DNA of 64,000 nt from Ruminococcus sp. AM22-13 (GCF_003471165.1 NZ_QRIL01000003.1:115499-179498); one strand, 5' to 3'. Shown: positions 44,275 to 52,623, counted from the first letter of the stretch. Notes: generated from the sequence alone by a model not told the origin. Made by a program: numbers and translations.

Positions 44275-44970
44275 ATGAGGATCTGTGGTTTTAATAAAAC
44301 AACATTATTAGATTATCCGGGAAAAGTAGCCAGTACCATATTTCTGGGAGGCTGCAATTTCCGCTGTCCATTTTGCCAGAACAGTGTGCTGGTAACAGCG
44401 CCTGGGGAACAGCCGGATTATGCCCAGGAAGAACTTCTGGCATTCTTACAAAAGAGAAAAGGCATTCTTGACGGTGTCTGTATCTCAGGCGGTGAGCCGA
44501 CCCTGTCTGACGGGCTGGAAGAATTTATAGTGAAGATAAAAGAACTGGGATATGCTGTCAAACTGGACACGAATGGTTCACGTCCGGAGATAGTGAAACA
44601 TCTGGCAGAGGCAGGACTGATTGATAAGGTGGCGATGGATATTAAGGCCTGTCCAGATAATTATAGAAATCTGACAGGAATTGAGAAACCAGACATGGAC
44701 AGCATCTTTGAGACAGCGGACTTTTTACTTCATGGAAAACTGGACTATGAATTTCGGACTACAGTTGTGCGGGAACTGCATACGCAGAAAGATTTTGAAG
44801 AAATTGCAGAGTGGCTTAAGGGAGCGAAAGAATATTACCTCCAGGCCTATAAGGACTCGGACGGAGTCCTGAGACCTGGATATGAAAGTTACACTTTTGA
44901 AGAACTTCAGGGCTTTCAGAAGATTCTTCAGAAGACAATTTTATCGGTGGGAATCCGGGGCATCGATTAA
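44275..44970 (+). CDS. Anaerobic ribonucleotide reductase activase-like radical SAM protein (NrdG2 type)
   Basis: The 231-residue radical SAM protein has the cluster motif GGCNFRCPFCQN (CxxxCxxC) and CISGGEPTL. It starts MRICGFNKTTLLDYPGK, typical of the TIGR02495 branch, which activates glycyl-radical ribonucleotide reductase. No nrdD gene is adjacent, so the partner is elsewhere. The last 30 bases overlap the 3' end of the convergent DUF6128 gene. Confidence 0.85.
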   Translation: MRICGFNKTTLLDYPGKVASTIFLGGCNFRCPFCQNSVLVTAPGEQPDYAQEELLAFLQKRKGILDGVCISGGEPTLSDGLEEFIVKIKELGYAVKLDTNGSRPEIVKHLAEAGLIDKVAMDIKACPDNYRNLTGIEKPDMDSIFETADFLLHGKLDYEFRTTVVRELHTQKDFEEIAEWLKGAKEYYLQAYKDSDGVLRPGYESYTFEELQGFQKILQKTILSVGIRGID

Positions 44971-46188
44971 ACGATACCAGTAGCCGCCGCGAGCTTTTGA
45001 CATTTCTATATAATCGCTTTCTTTGAAATACGGAAAACCAAACATATTTGCCATAAAACGCTCCTGCTGATTATAACTGCCCGGAACACCCAGAATATAT
45101 TGCCCATTATTTTTCAGCCCCAAAAGCAAATGCCCGAAATTGTAATGTCCATACTGGATAAAACGGTTATTGCGCAACGCACAGTATTGACGCGGGAAAC
45201 GCTTTAGATCATTAAGATGAATCTTCCATGCTGTTGCAATTTCGCCATCTGAGAATGGGGAAAACTCGGAAGAAGTTTTATGATCTTTGGAATTCTCTGG
45301 GGCTGTAACTGGCGAAACTTTCTTGGGCGAACTATTTTCACCTTCATGTATAGCATCCTTGGAAGAATCTACAGATATAAAAGAAGTATTCGGCTTATTA
45401 TGATTTATGTGATTTGGAGAAACTGTAGATGTATTATTCTCTGAGGCATTTACAGATCTTGAGGCTTCTGTGAATGTATCCGGTGATTTTTTATGTATTT
45501 CAGAAACTTCGGATGGTATTGGGATTTCTTGTATAGTGGCAGTGAAAGAAGAGTCAGAAATGTTAGCAGGAGCAGAAACATTGAAACTAGTGTCAATATT
45601 GTCGGAGTTTATATCTGCCATATTGTGTGAATTCTCATCGATAGGCGTATCAGATGTGTATGAAATCTTGTTGGCAGAAGTATCTGATGTGCGTGAAGTA
45701 TCGTTGACAGGAATGTCTGAAGAACTGTCAGGACTATCTGATGTGTGTGATGTTTTATCAATAGGAGAAGCGGAAACATCTGATGAAGATTCTGCTTTCA
45801 ATTCGCGGAAATTTTCAGGCCGGATTATCTGGTCATCCCATTCTGTGCCAAAGAATCCGCCATTATCAGTAATAATAACCATACCGCCCATCTTTCCAAG
45901 CGCTATGCCAGACTCATTCATATTCAAGGCATCTGTTATGATCAGGCATTCGATAATTTCTTTCTCTGTCTCACAGCTATCCAGAAGGATACCATTGATC
46001 AGTCCATCCTTTCGCGTAAATCCATAAATTCTGCACATTACATTCTCAGGAAGCCCCGGACAATGCAGATGTACCTCAACAGAACATTGCTGATCTTTCA
46101 CCTCAACTTTAATAAAACCACAGTTACTGCCTTTCTTACCATTTTCGTAGTCATATACATATGCGATAAAACGCCGATATCCAGCCAA
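44941..46188 (-). CDS. DUF6128 protein with Ser/Thr-rich disordered middle
   Basis: The 415-residue protein has an N-terminal domain (about 1-130; GYRRFIAYVYDYENGKKGSNCGFIKVE) and a C-terminal domain (about 325-415; WKIHLNDLKRFPRQYCALRNNRFIQYG...), which I recognise as the Lachnospiraceae family DUF6128. The middle 200 residues are a repetitive Ser/Asp/Thr stretch with recurring TSDT and SDTS words, as in intrinsically disordered linkers. There is no signal peptide. Function unknown. No clear ribosome-binding site beyond AAGGGAGGAAGATTTTGGCT is seen, which is adequate. Confidence 0.72.
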   Translation of the reverse strand: MAGYRRFIAYVYDYENGKKGSNCGFIKVEVKDQQCSVEVHLHCPGLPENVMCRIYGFTRKDGLINGILLDSCETEKEIIECLIITDALNMNESGIALGKMGGMVIITDNGGFFGTEWDDQIIRPENFRELKAESSSDVSASPIDKTSHTSDSPDSSSDIPVNDTSRTSDTSANKISYTSDTPIDENSHNMADINSDNIDTSFNVSAPANISDSSFTATIQEIPIPSEVSEIHKKSPDTFTEASRSVNASENNTSTVSPNHINHNKPNTSFISVDSSKDAIHEGENSSPKKVSPVTAPENSKDHKTSSEFSPFSDGEIATAWKIHLNDLKRFPRQYCALRNNRFIQYGHYNFGHLLLGLKNNGQYILGVPGSYNQQERFMANMFGFPYFKESDYIEMSKARGGYWYRLIDAPDSHR

Positions 46189-46277
46189 AATCTTCCCTCC
46201 GTAAAACCAGATTCAATAATGTATATGACCATGATAAAAAAATATTCGAAAAAATTAAAAAAATTTGAAAAAATCTA

Positions 46278-46306
46278 TTGACAAACTGCGATTTTATTAA
46301 TATAAT
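46278..46306 (+). promoter_or_regulatory. Consensus promoter of tRNA-Pro
   Basis: TTGACA (46278-46283) and TATAAT (46301-46306) are separated by exactly 17 bp, 15 bp before the tRNA. Confidence 0.9.
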
Positions 46307-46320
46307 ATCACTTGCATTGA

Positions 46321-46394
46321 CGAAGCGTGGCTCAGTTTGGTAGAGCGCTGCGTTCGGGACGCAGAGGTCGTGGGTTCGAATCCCGTCGCTTCGA
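46321..46394 (+). tRNA. tRNA-Pro (anticodon CGG)
   Basis: The cloverleaf folds with a 7-bp acceptor stem CGAAGCG/CGCTTCG, D arm GCTC/GAGC, anticodon stem CTGCG/CGCAG with loop TTCGGGA (anticodon CGG), and T arm around TTCGAAT. The discriminator base is A; CCA is not encoded. It has its own promoter and terminator, so it is a single-gene transcript. Confidence 0.93.
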
Positions 46395-46409
46395 CTAGCA
46401 TAAAACAGC

Positions 46410-46453
46410 GAAAGTGCCAGAGAAATCAAGGTTCTCGGCACTTTCTTTTTTTA
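46410..46453 (+). terminator. Intrinsic terminator after tRNA-Pro
   Basis: GAAAGTGCC then GAGAA pairs with TTCTC then GGCACTTTC, followed by TTTTTTTA. Confidence 0.9.
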
Positions 46454-46735
46454 TCTCATTTCCTTCAGTTTGTCCAGTTCATGAATTTTTGCAAGCTTTT
46501 CACGAATTTTTACAGCCAATTCCAATGAACAGTAACTGCGAATATCCGATTGACTGCAAAAATTTTGTAAATGGGTTGATTTTATAATAGATTTTTGCTA
46601 TCGTTATTTCAAACGAAAAAGCTTGCTATATTTTGGCTTTGGGTAAGCTTCAACGTATAAAGTTACATTTCAATTTGCTTGGGTTAAGAAACTCCGGGCT
46701 TTTTTTATGTTAAAAATGGGAAAGGAAGGCAGAGC
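46454..46735. other. Gap between tRNA-Pro terminator and tadA
   Basis: It holds a fragment of a GTTAC-element end (TGAACAGTAACTGCG at 46527-46541) and A/T-rich sequence with a TATAAT word near 46585. I see no gene or certain promoter. Confidence 0.4.
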
Positions 46736-47248
46736 TTGACAGATCAGAAACGTTTTATGAAAGAAGCTATCCGCCAGGCAAAGAAAGCGGAGGCTTTGGA
46801 AGAAGTACCAATTGGCTGTGTAATCGTATATGAAGGAAAGATTATTGCACGCGGATATAATAGGAGAAATACAGATAGAAACACACTCTCTCATGCAGAG
46901 TTGAATGCAATCCGAAAAGCCAGTAAAAAGCTTGGTGACTGGCGGTTAGAGGGGTGCACGATGTACGTGACACTGGAACCATGTCAGATGTGTTCCGGGG
47001 CGCTTGTGCAGTCCAGAATTGATGAAGTTGTGATTGGCTGTATGAATGCTAAGGCAGGCTGTGCGGGTTCAGTTATGAATCTTCTGCAGGTAGAGGGGTT
47101 TAATCATCAGGTAAAAATTACGCAGGGGGTTTTGGAAGAAGAATGTTCCACAATGCTGTCTGATTTCTTCAAAAGGCTTCGTGAGAAAAAGAAACAGGAA
47201 AAAGCAACGCGAAAATTAGAACAGGAGAGGCTTGAGGCGAAAGAATGA
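46736..47248 (+). CDS. tadA: tRNA-specific adenosine deaminase
   Basis: The 170-residue enzyme converts A34 to inosine in tRNA-Arg(ACG). The zinc site reads HAELNAI (His and catalytic Glu) and EPCQMCSGAL (two Cys). It starts with TTG at 46736 behind AAGGAAGG. The C-terminal tail (about 148-170) is a basic/acidic helix. It overlaps the MATE gene by ATGA. In B. subtilis the gene lies next to the SRP RNA gene and dnaX, and that neighbourhood is partly kept here. Confidence 0.93.
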   Translation: MTDQKRFMKEAIRQAKKAEALEEVPIGCVIVYEGKIIARGYNRRNTDRNTLSHAELNAIRKASKKLGDWRLEGCTMYVTLEPCQMCSGALVQSRIDEVVIGCMNAKAGCAGSVMNLLQVEGFNHQVKITQGVLEEECSTMLSDFFKRLREKKKQEKATRKLEQERLEAKE

Positions 47249-48612
47249 AAAGAGATACAACAAATGATATGACAATCGGCAATCCGGTGAGTCTGATCAT
47301 AAAATTTATGATTCCCATGTGTCTGGGAAATCTTTTCCAGCAGTTTTATAACATTGCGGACTCGATCGTTGCCGGAAAATTTATCGGCGTAAATGCACTT
47401 GCGGCAATTGGAAGCACCGGTTCGCTGATGTTCTTTGTAACAGGCTGGCTGAATGGGCTTAGCAGTGGGTTTGCGATTATTGTAGCCCAGATGTTCGGAG
47501 CGAAAAAATTTGACAGGATGCGCCATTATGTTGCCATGTCCATTTACCTTATGGCTGCATTTTCCATTGTTATGACAATAGGATTCAGTCTTGCGAACAA
47601 ACCAATTCTGCATCTGATGAATTCGCCGGAAGAGGTATTTGGTGATGTAACTGCATATATGGGAATTATTTATGCAGGTCTTATTATCACAGGTGCATAC
47701 AATGCACTTGCTGCTTTCCTGCGTGCGTTGGGTGACTCCAAGTCACCACTGTATTTCCTGATCATTTCGGCTGTGATCAATGTTATTCTGGATGTAGTTT
47801 TCATCGTAGTTTTTGGAATGGGTGTAGAAGGATGTGGATATGCCACAGTGATCGCACAGGGAATTTCGGCAGTGTGCTGCCTGATTTATATTGTAAAAAG
47901 ATTTCCAATCCTTCATCTGGAGCGGAAGGATTTTGAGATATGCTGGGGCAGTTTCGGCAGGCTTCTGAAGCTTGGAATTCCTATGGGATTGCAGTTCTCG
48001 ATTACAGCAATCGGAACCATTATTGTGCAGAGTGCGGTCAATATTTACGGACCTGTACATATGGCCGGATTCTCTGCTGCCGGTAAGATCCAGAATATTT
48101 TTGCCACAGTATTTACATCCTTTGGTGCGACTATTGCAACCTATGTGGGACAGAATCGTGGCGCCGGTAAAATGGATCGTGTGAAACTGGGCGTGCGCTA
48201 TACACAGTTGATGATCTGGGGATGGAGTATCTTTGTCATGCTCCTGATGTTTTTCTTTGGAAAATATCTGACCTACCTTTTCGTAGATCCATCAGAGCAG
48301 AATGTAGTGCAGGTATCTGTCACATATTTCAGAACAGTGTTCTGGGCTTATCCATTTCTTGGAAGTATCTTTTTGTATCGAAATACCCTTCAGGGAATGG
48401 GATACGGACTTGTACCAATGCTTGGAGGCGTATTCGAACTGGCGGCAAGAGCAGGAATCGTTGTACTGATCGCGGGACATACGTCTTTTGCAGGAGTCTG
48501 TATGGCTGATCCTGCAGCCTGGATCGCCGCACTTGTACCATTAGTTCCATATTATTTTCATGTGATGAAGAAATACAAAAACAAAAGCCGTGTACAGGCT
48601 GTAGAAGATTAA
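47245..48612 (+). CDS. MATE-family efflux transporter
   Basis: The 455-residue polytopic membrane protein has about 12 hydrophobic segments and the two-fold MatE pattern, starting NPVSLIIKFMIPMCLGNLFQQFYNIADSIVAGKF, with a second-half repeat at LLKLGIPMGLQFSITAIG. Members export drugs or metabolites with Na+ or H+. It is translationally coupled to tadA. The substrate cannot be told. Confidence 0.92.
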   Translation: MKRDTTNDMTIGNPVSLIIKFMIPMCLGNLFQQFYNIADSIVAGKFIGVNALAAIGSTGSLMFFVTGWLNGLSSGFAIIVAQMFGAKKFDRMRHYVAMSIYLMAAFSIVMTIGFSLANKPILHLMNSPEEVFGDVTAYMGIIYAGLIITGAYNALAAFLRALGDSKSPLYFLIISAVINVILDVVFIVVFGMGVEGCGYATVIAQGISAVCCLIYIVKRFPILHLERKDFEICWGSFGRLLKLGIPMGLQFSITAIGTIIVQSAVNIYGPVHMAGFSAAGKIQNIFATVFTSFGATIATYVGQNRGAGKMDRVKLGVRYTQLMIWGWSIFVMLLMFFFGKYLTYLFVDPSEQNVVQVSVTYFRTVFWAYPFLGSIFLYRNTLQGMGYGLVPMLGGVFELAARAGIVVLIAGHTSFAGVCMADPAAWIAALVPLVPYYFHVMKKYKNKSRVQAVED

Positions 48613-48613
48613 A

Positions 48614-48666
48614 GAAAAAAGCATTCAGGAGATTATCGTAAAGATAAAATCCAGAATGCTTTTTAT
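48614..48666. terminator. Bidirectional terminator between MATE gene and SRP RNA
   Basis: AAAAAAGCATTC and GAATGCTTTTT pair at the base of a longer imperfect hairpin (AGGAGATTAT / ATAAAATCCA region), with A and T runs on both sides. It can end the plus-strand MATE transcript and the minus-strand SRP RNA. Confidence 0.85.
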
Positions 48667-48702
48667 TTCATATGATGACTCACATCATGAATATTCTTTT
48701 TT

Positions 48703-48961
48703 GCGCGCCGCACTTCGGAATGGTCCCACAGACGTTACCTCTACAGTTAACTCAGCCCAGGCACCCTTACGGCACACAAGAGCTTCTGCTTAGTGCTGCT
48801 ACATTCCTGTCCTGACACGGTTCACAGATTCCTGTTGCGTAAGACCCAAACGTCAACGCCACTTATAGAGGGCAGCTCCACAGGATACAAGCCTCAGATT
48901 GGCATCACCCCTGCTGTAGCGGATTGCAGGTACAGGGCACCGCTATCTCCCCGGCTGCGCA
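48703..48961 (-). ncRNA. ffs: Signal recognition particle RNA, large type with Alu domain
   Basis: On the minus strand the RNA opens TGCGCAGCCGGGGAGATAGC and contains the Alu-domain features GGTGCCCTGTACC and GGGGTGATGCC, the S-domain hairpin words GTGTCAGGACAGG and AGCAGCACTAAGCAG, and the closing GCGGCGCGCA. Length of about 259 nt fits the 6S/7S-like SRP RNA of Gram-positive bacteria (B. subtilis scRNA, about 271 nt). It has a perfect consensus promoter and lies between tadA and dnaX as in B. subtilis, but on the opposite strand to them. Confidence 0.93.
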
Positions 48962-48967
48962 CTCTTG

Positions 48968-48996
48968 ATTATATAGGCGGGGACTGGGTTTGTCAA
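48968..48996 (-). promoter_or_regulatory. Perfect consensus promoter of the SRP RNA
   Basis: On the minus strand TTGACA (48996-48991) and TATAAT (48973-48968) are 17 bp apart, with the RNA start expected near 48961. Confidence 0.93.
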
Positions 48997-49034
48997 TAGA
49001 AAATCCTTCGTGTGAGAGATTTTCTGAATATAGA

Positions 49035-49178
49035 GTGTTACTGTTCACTCCGTTCCCAGCAACACGCTTCGCGATGCACAGAATTTATGCTAATCGCATA
49101 AATTCGCGCGGTATGTCTCGGGATTTTGGCATATTCATGCCAAAACGCCTCGCGGGATAGTGGCGTGTGAACAATAAC
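49035..49178 (-). mobile_element. MITE-like GTTAC element, 144 bp, perfect 8-bp target duplication
   Basis: Ends are GTGTTACTGTTCACTCCG and GTGTGAACAATAAC. AATATAGA flanks both sides (49027-49034 and 49179-49186). It carries the core modules in the opposite order to 39370-39563: AACACGCTTCGCGATG, TATGCTAATCGCATAAATTC, GTATGTCTCGGGATTTTGGCAT, and CCTCGCGGGATAGTG. It lies just upstream of the SRP RNA promoter and of the AAA-ATPase gene. Confidence 0.82.
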
Positions 49179-49358
49179 AATATAGAAACTATGGATAAAA
49201 TTATATGAATATTTACAGGCTTTACACATCTTAAAAATACCGCTACAATATTTACAAAGTCTGATTTACTGGCCTGCAGAATAAGAATATGTTGAAAGAC
49301 AGTGTTTACAGGTGAATTATCAAGTTGTCGAATAAAATATGTAAGGGGTGAAAATGAA

Positions 49359-50945
49359 ATGGGAAGCTATTTGAATCCAGGGGGTGGATTATTTAGTACC
49401 TGCCGGCGCTCTAAGATATATGTAGATAAAAGCGGTCTGATTTCTAAAACAAATGATGTATTAGGGACGGAACAGAGATTTGTATGTGTGAGCCGTCCAA
49501 GACGATTTGGAAAGTCGATGGCAGCCAATATGCTTGCGGCATATTATGGCAGGGGCGAGGATACGGAAGAACTTTTTGCTGATCTGAAAATCAGGGAAGT
49601 GGAAAGTTTCCGGAAGCATTTGAACCAGTATGATGTAATTCGGATAAATATGCAGGAGTTTCTGAGTATAACTCATGATATGGATGAAATGCTGTCTATG
49701 CTGCAGAAACGTCTGCTTCGTGAATTAAAGAAACAATACCCGGAGTATATTGATGGTGATTATCTGATTTTTGCAATGAAAGATGTGTTTTCCAGTACAA
49801 AACACCCATTTGTAATTCTGATTGATGAGTGGGACTGCGTCTTCAGGGAATTTAAACAAGACACGAATGCACAGAAGAAATATCTGGATTTTTTACGGGC
49901 ATGGCTGAAAGATCAGGAATATGTTGCATTGGCATACATGACAGGTATTCTTCCGGTGAAGAAATATGGTTCTCATTCTGCATTGAATATGTTTACAGAA
50001 TATTCAATGTTAAATCCCAGGGAAATGGCAGAGTTTTTTGGCTTTACAGAAAATGAGGTAAAAGAACTTTGTTTAGAATACAAAAGAAATTTCCAGGAAG
50101 CACAGGCGTGGTATGATGGATATGAGCTTGTGACAATGGAAGGTGAAAATAGAAAAACCTATTCTATGTACAGTCCAAAATCAGTTGTAGATGCCATGCT
50201 AAGCGGTGTTTTTGACAACTACTGGAATCAGACAGAAACTTATGAAGCGTTAAAGGCATATATCCGATTAAATTTTGACGGCTTGAAAGATTCTGTGATA
50301 CGAATGCTAGCCGGAGATAAAGTACAGATCAACACAGGAACATTCTCTAATGATATGACTACATTTCAGGGAATGGATGATGTTTTGACTTTACTTGTTC
50401 ACCTGGGCTATTTAAGTTATCACTGGCCGGATAAAACCGTATCAATTCCTAATAAAGAAGTTTCGCAGGAGTATGTAAATGCAATTAGCACGATGGACTG
50501 GAAAGAAGTGATTCAATCTATTGAAGCTTCCAGAAATTTACTGGAGGCACTCTGGCAGCTAAATGCTGAAGCAGTAGCAAATGGCATTGACCAGGCGCAT
50601 CAGGAAATTTCCATTCTTCAGTATAATGATGAAAATGCGTTAAGTTGTACGATTAGTCTGGCGTTTTATTTTGCAAGAGAATATTATACAATTATCCGGG
50701 AATTACCGACAGGAAAAGGTTTTGCAGATCTCTGCTTTATTCCAAGAAGGTTATACGCAGATAAACCGGCTGCGGTAATTGAACTTAAATGGGATAAGAA
50801 GGCAGAAGGCGCAATATCGCAAATCAAGAATAAGGGATATGTGGATGCCTTAAAGGATTATCATGGGGATTTGCTGCTGGCGGGGATTAACTATGATAAA
50901 AAAACAAAAAAACATACCTGTGTGATTGAAAAATATAATAAATAA
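49359..50945 (+). CDS. AAA-ATPase-like protein with C-terminal PD-(D/E)XK nuclease domain
   Basis: The 528-residue protein has an N-terminal AAA-ATPase_like domain with YVDKSGLI, P-loop VSRPRRFGKSMA and VILIDEWDCVFRE (Walker B), and a C-terminal PD-(D/E)XK-type domain with GFADLCFIP and AAVIELKWDKKAE. The family is widespread and often multi-copy in gut Firmicutes and Bacteroidetes; its role is unknown, with mobile-element or defence links proposed. AAGGGGTGAAAATGAA precedes ATG 49359. It is bracketed by two co-oriented GTTAC elements inside an otherwise conserved tadA-SRP-dnaX block, so it may be a recent insertion. Confidence 0.85.
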   Translation: MGSYLNPGGGLFSTCRRSKIYVDKSGLISKTNDVLGTEQRFVCVSRPRRFGKSMAANMLAAYYGRGEDTEELFADLKIREVESFRKHLNQYDVIRINMQEFLSITHDMDEMLSMLQKRLLRELKKQYPEYIDGDYLIFAMKDVFSSTKHPFVILIDEWDCVFREFKQDTNAQKKYLDFLRAWLKDQEYVALAYMTGILPVKKYGSHSALNMFTEYSMLNPREMAEFFGFTENEVKELCLEYKRNFQEAQAWYDGYELVTMEGENRKTYSMYSPKSVVDAMLSGVFDNYWNQTETYEALKAYIRLNFDGLKDSVIRMLAGDKVQINTGTFSNDMTTFQGMDDVLTLLVHLGYLSYHWPDKTVSIPNKEVSQEYVNAISTMDWKEVIQSIEASRNLLEALWQLNAEAVANGIDQAHQEISILQYNDENALSCTISLAFYFAREYYTIIRELPTGKGFADLCFIPRRLYADKPAAVIELKWDKKAEGAISQIKNKGYVDALKDYHGDLLLAGINYDKKTKKHTCVIEKYNK

Positions 50946-50959
50946 GATATCTAAAAAAC

Positions 50960-50997
50960 GAAAGTCCTTGGAGTTTTAAAGCGCTAAGGGCTTTCTT
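50960..50997 (+). terminator. Terminator-like hairpin after the AAA-ATPase gene
   Basis: GAAAGTCCTT pairs with AAGGGCTTTC; the following TTGATGTTT is only partly T-rich, so termination may be weak. Confidence 0.6.
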
Positions 50998-51009
50998 GAT
51001 GTTTGCTAT

Positions 51010-51137
51010 GCGTTCAGTAATACGCTTTACAAACTTAATTTACGCTAATCATATAAATTCGCGTTGTATGTCTCGGTTTTTCTGTGACCTTCGTTCACAA
51101 AAAATACCTCGCGGGATAGTGGTGTGTGAACAGTAAC
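51010..51137 (-). mobile_element. Degraded GTTAC element, about 128 bp
   Basis: It aligns with 49035-49178 in the same orientation: GTTCAGTAATACGC, ACGCTAATCATATAAATTCGCG, GTATGTCTCGG, ACCTCGCGGGATAGTG and GTGTGAACAGTAAC. The left end is eroded and the middle hairpin differs (GTGACCTTCGTTCAC). No flanking duplication is seen. Confidence 0.7.
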
Positions 51138-51312
51138 GGTTACTCACAAAAGTTTTCCAACGCTATTGTGTGAAAAGAGTAAATATTATATAATAAACAA
51201 AGATAAACTATCATTATTCTGGAAATGGATATGTTAGGGTGTTATAACAAATATTACGGATGGTAACACTTGAATATACGGCGTGTCTTGTAGTGGATAT
51301 TGATAATTCTTA

Positions 51313-51358
51313 GTAACTGTTCAGCAGCCTGCCAACTGTGAGAGCGCTGAACAGTTAC
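51313..51358 (+). mobile_element. 46-bp minimal GTTAC element with perfect ends and 8-bp target duplication
   Basis: GTAACTGTTCAGC and GCTGAACAGTTAC are perfect 13-bp inverted ends around 20 nt. AATTCTTA flanks both sides exactly (51305-51312 and 51359-51366). It lies 33 bp upstream of the pfkA start, in the likely 5' leader or promoter region. Confidence 0.82.
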
Positions 51359-51391
51359 AATTCTTAAAACACAGAAATGGAGGATACGATC

Positions 51392-52474
51392 ATGATCAAA
51401 AGAATAGGTATGCTTACCAGCGGCGGTGACTGTCAGGCACTTAACGCTACCATGCGAGGAGTAGTAAAAGGACTGACAAATAATGTAGACGAATTAGAGG
51501 TTTATGGATTTGACGATGGATACAAAGGGCTTATCTATGGGAAATACCGTATGCTCACATCCAAAGATTTCTCCGGAATCCTTACCCAGGGCGGAACAAT
51601 TCTTGGAACTTCCAGACAGCCGTTTAAACTGATGCGTGTTCCGGATGAGAACGGCCTGGACAAGGTTGAGGCAATGAAGCAGACCTATTACAAACTCTGC
51701 CTTGACTGCCTGGTTATCCTTGGTGGAAATGGTACACAGAAAACAGCCAACCTTCTGAGAGAAGAAGGTCTGAACATCATCCATCTTCCGAAGACCATTG
51801 ATAATGATATTTATGGTACAGACATGACATTTGGATTCCAGAGTGCTGTAAACATTGCGACAAATGCGATTGACTGCATCCATACAACTGCATCCTCACA
51901 TGGACGTGTATTTATCGTAGAAGTTATGGGTCATAAAGTAGGAAGCCTGACACTTCATGCAGGTGTTGCCGGCGGTGCAGACATTATCCTTATTCCGGAG
52001 ATTCCATACGATATCAAGAAAGTTACAGAAGCAATCCAGAAACGTGCAAAAGCAGGTAAACGTTTCACAATCCTTGCAGTTGCAGAAGGCGCTATCTCCA
52101 AAGAAGATGCGCAGCTCCCTAAGAAGAAATACAAAGAAAAACTGGAAGCAAGAGCAAAGAAATATCCGTCTGTTTCCTATGAGATCGCAGATCAGATCTA
52201 CAAAGAACTTGGAAATGAAGTACGTGTCACAGTTCCCGGACATACACAGAGAGGTGGAGAACCTTGTCCATATGACCGTGTTCTTTCTACAAGAATTGGT
52301 GCAGGCGCAGCACAGGCAATCATTGACGGCGAGTATGGCGTAATGATCGGTGTGGTAAACGGAAAGATTAAACGTGTACCGCTTGAAGAATGCGCAGGCA
52401 AACTTAAAATGGTATCACCAAAAGACCAGCTGGTACTTGCTGCCAAACAGATCGGTATCAGCTTTGGCGACTGA
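51392..52474 (+). CDS. pfkA: 6-phosphofructokinase (group III-like)
   Basis: The 360-residue enzyme phosphorylates fructose-6-phosphate. LTSGGDCQALNATMRG is the phosphate loop and KTIDNDI carries the catalytic Asp. The nucleotide-site motif is GGNGTQKTA with Asn113-Gly114, where classical ATP enzymes have Gly-Asp-Gly and PPi enzymes have Asp-Asp; Lys134 precedes TIDND as in PPi-type and some actinobacterial ATP-type enzymes. Gly114 suggests ATP use, but the phosphate donor is not certain. ATGGAGGATACGATC precedes the ATG at 51392. Confidence 0.9.
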   Translation: MIKRIGMLTSGGDCQALNATMRGVVKGLTNNVDELEVYGFDDGYKGLIYGKYRMLTSKDFSGILTQGGTILGTSRQPFKLMRVPDENGLDKVEAMKQTYYKLCLDCLVILGGNGTQKTANLLREEGLNIIHLPKTIDNDIYGTDMTFGFQSAVNIATNAIDCIHTTASSHGRVFIVEVMGHKVGSLTLHAGVAGGADIILIPEIPYDIKKVTEAIQKRAKAGKRFTILAVAEGAISKEDAQLPKKKYKEKLEARAKKYPSVSYEIADQIYKELGNEVRVTVPGHTQRGGEPCPYDRVLSTRIGAGAAQAIIDGEYGVMIGVVNGKIKRVPLEECAGKLKMVSPKDQLVLAAKQIGISFGD

Positions 52475-52543
52475 TGAAATATATGTCCGGTATTGAAACA
52501 GTACTTGACTGAAAGATACCTTTTCATATAAGATATTAAAGTG

Positions 52544-52579
52544 TAAAAAAGACCGCCGCGGGAATTTTTCCGCGGCGGC
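52544..52579 (-). terminator. Strong hairpin oriented as a minus-strand terminator between pfkA and dnaX
   Basis: CCGCCGCGG-gaattttt-CCGCGGCGG forms a GC-rich stem. The U-tract (TCTTTTTTAC) is on the minus strand; on the plus strand it is preceded by A's and followed by CTGTGATAA. No minus-strand gene is nearby. Confidence 0.7.
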
Positions 52580-52623
52580 TGTGATAATAAGATATGAGAT
52601 AGTTATATGATAGGAGTTTGTTC

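Noticed and set aside
46451..46540. Minus-strand frame ending ELAVKIREKLAKIHELDKLKEMR that looks like a protein C-terminus
   Set aside because: It has no start codon or ribosome-binding site, is interrupted upstream by a stop, and overlaps a repeat end. It may be a pseudogene remnant but cannot be supported from this window.
49359..50945. Stand-alone phage-defence system
   Set aside because: The AAA-ATPase/PD-(D/E)XK family is suggestive, but there are no partner genes, so a defence system cannot be claimed.
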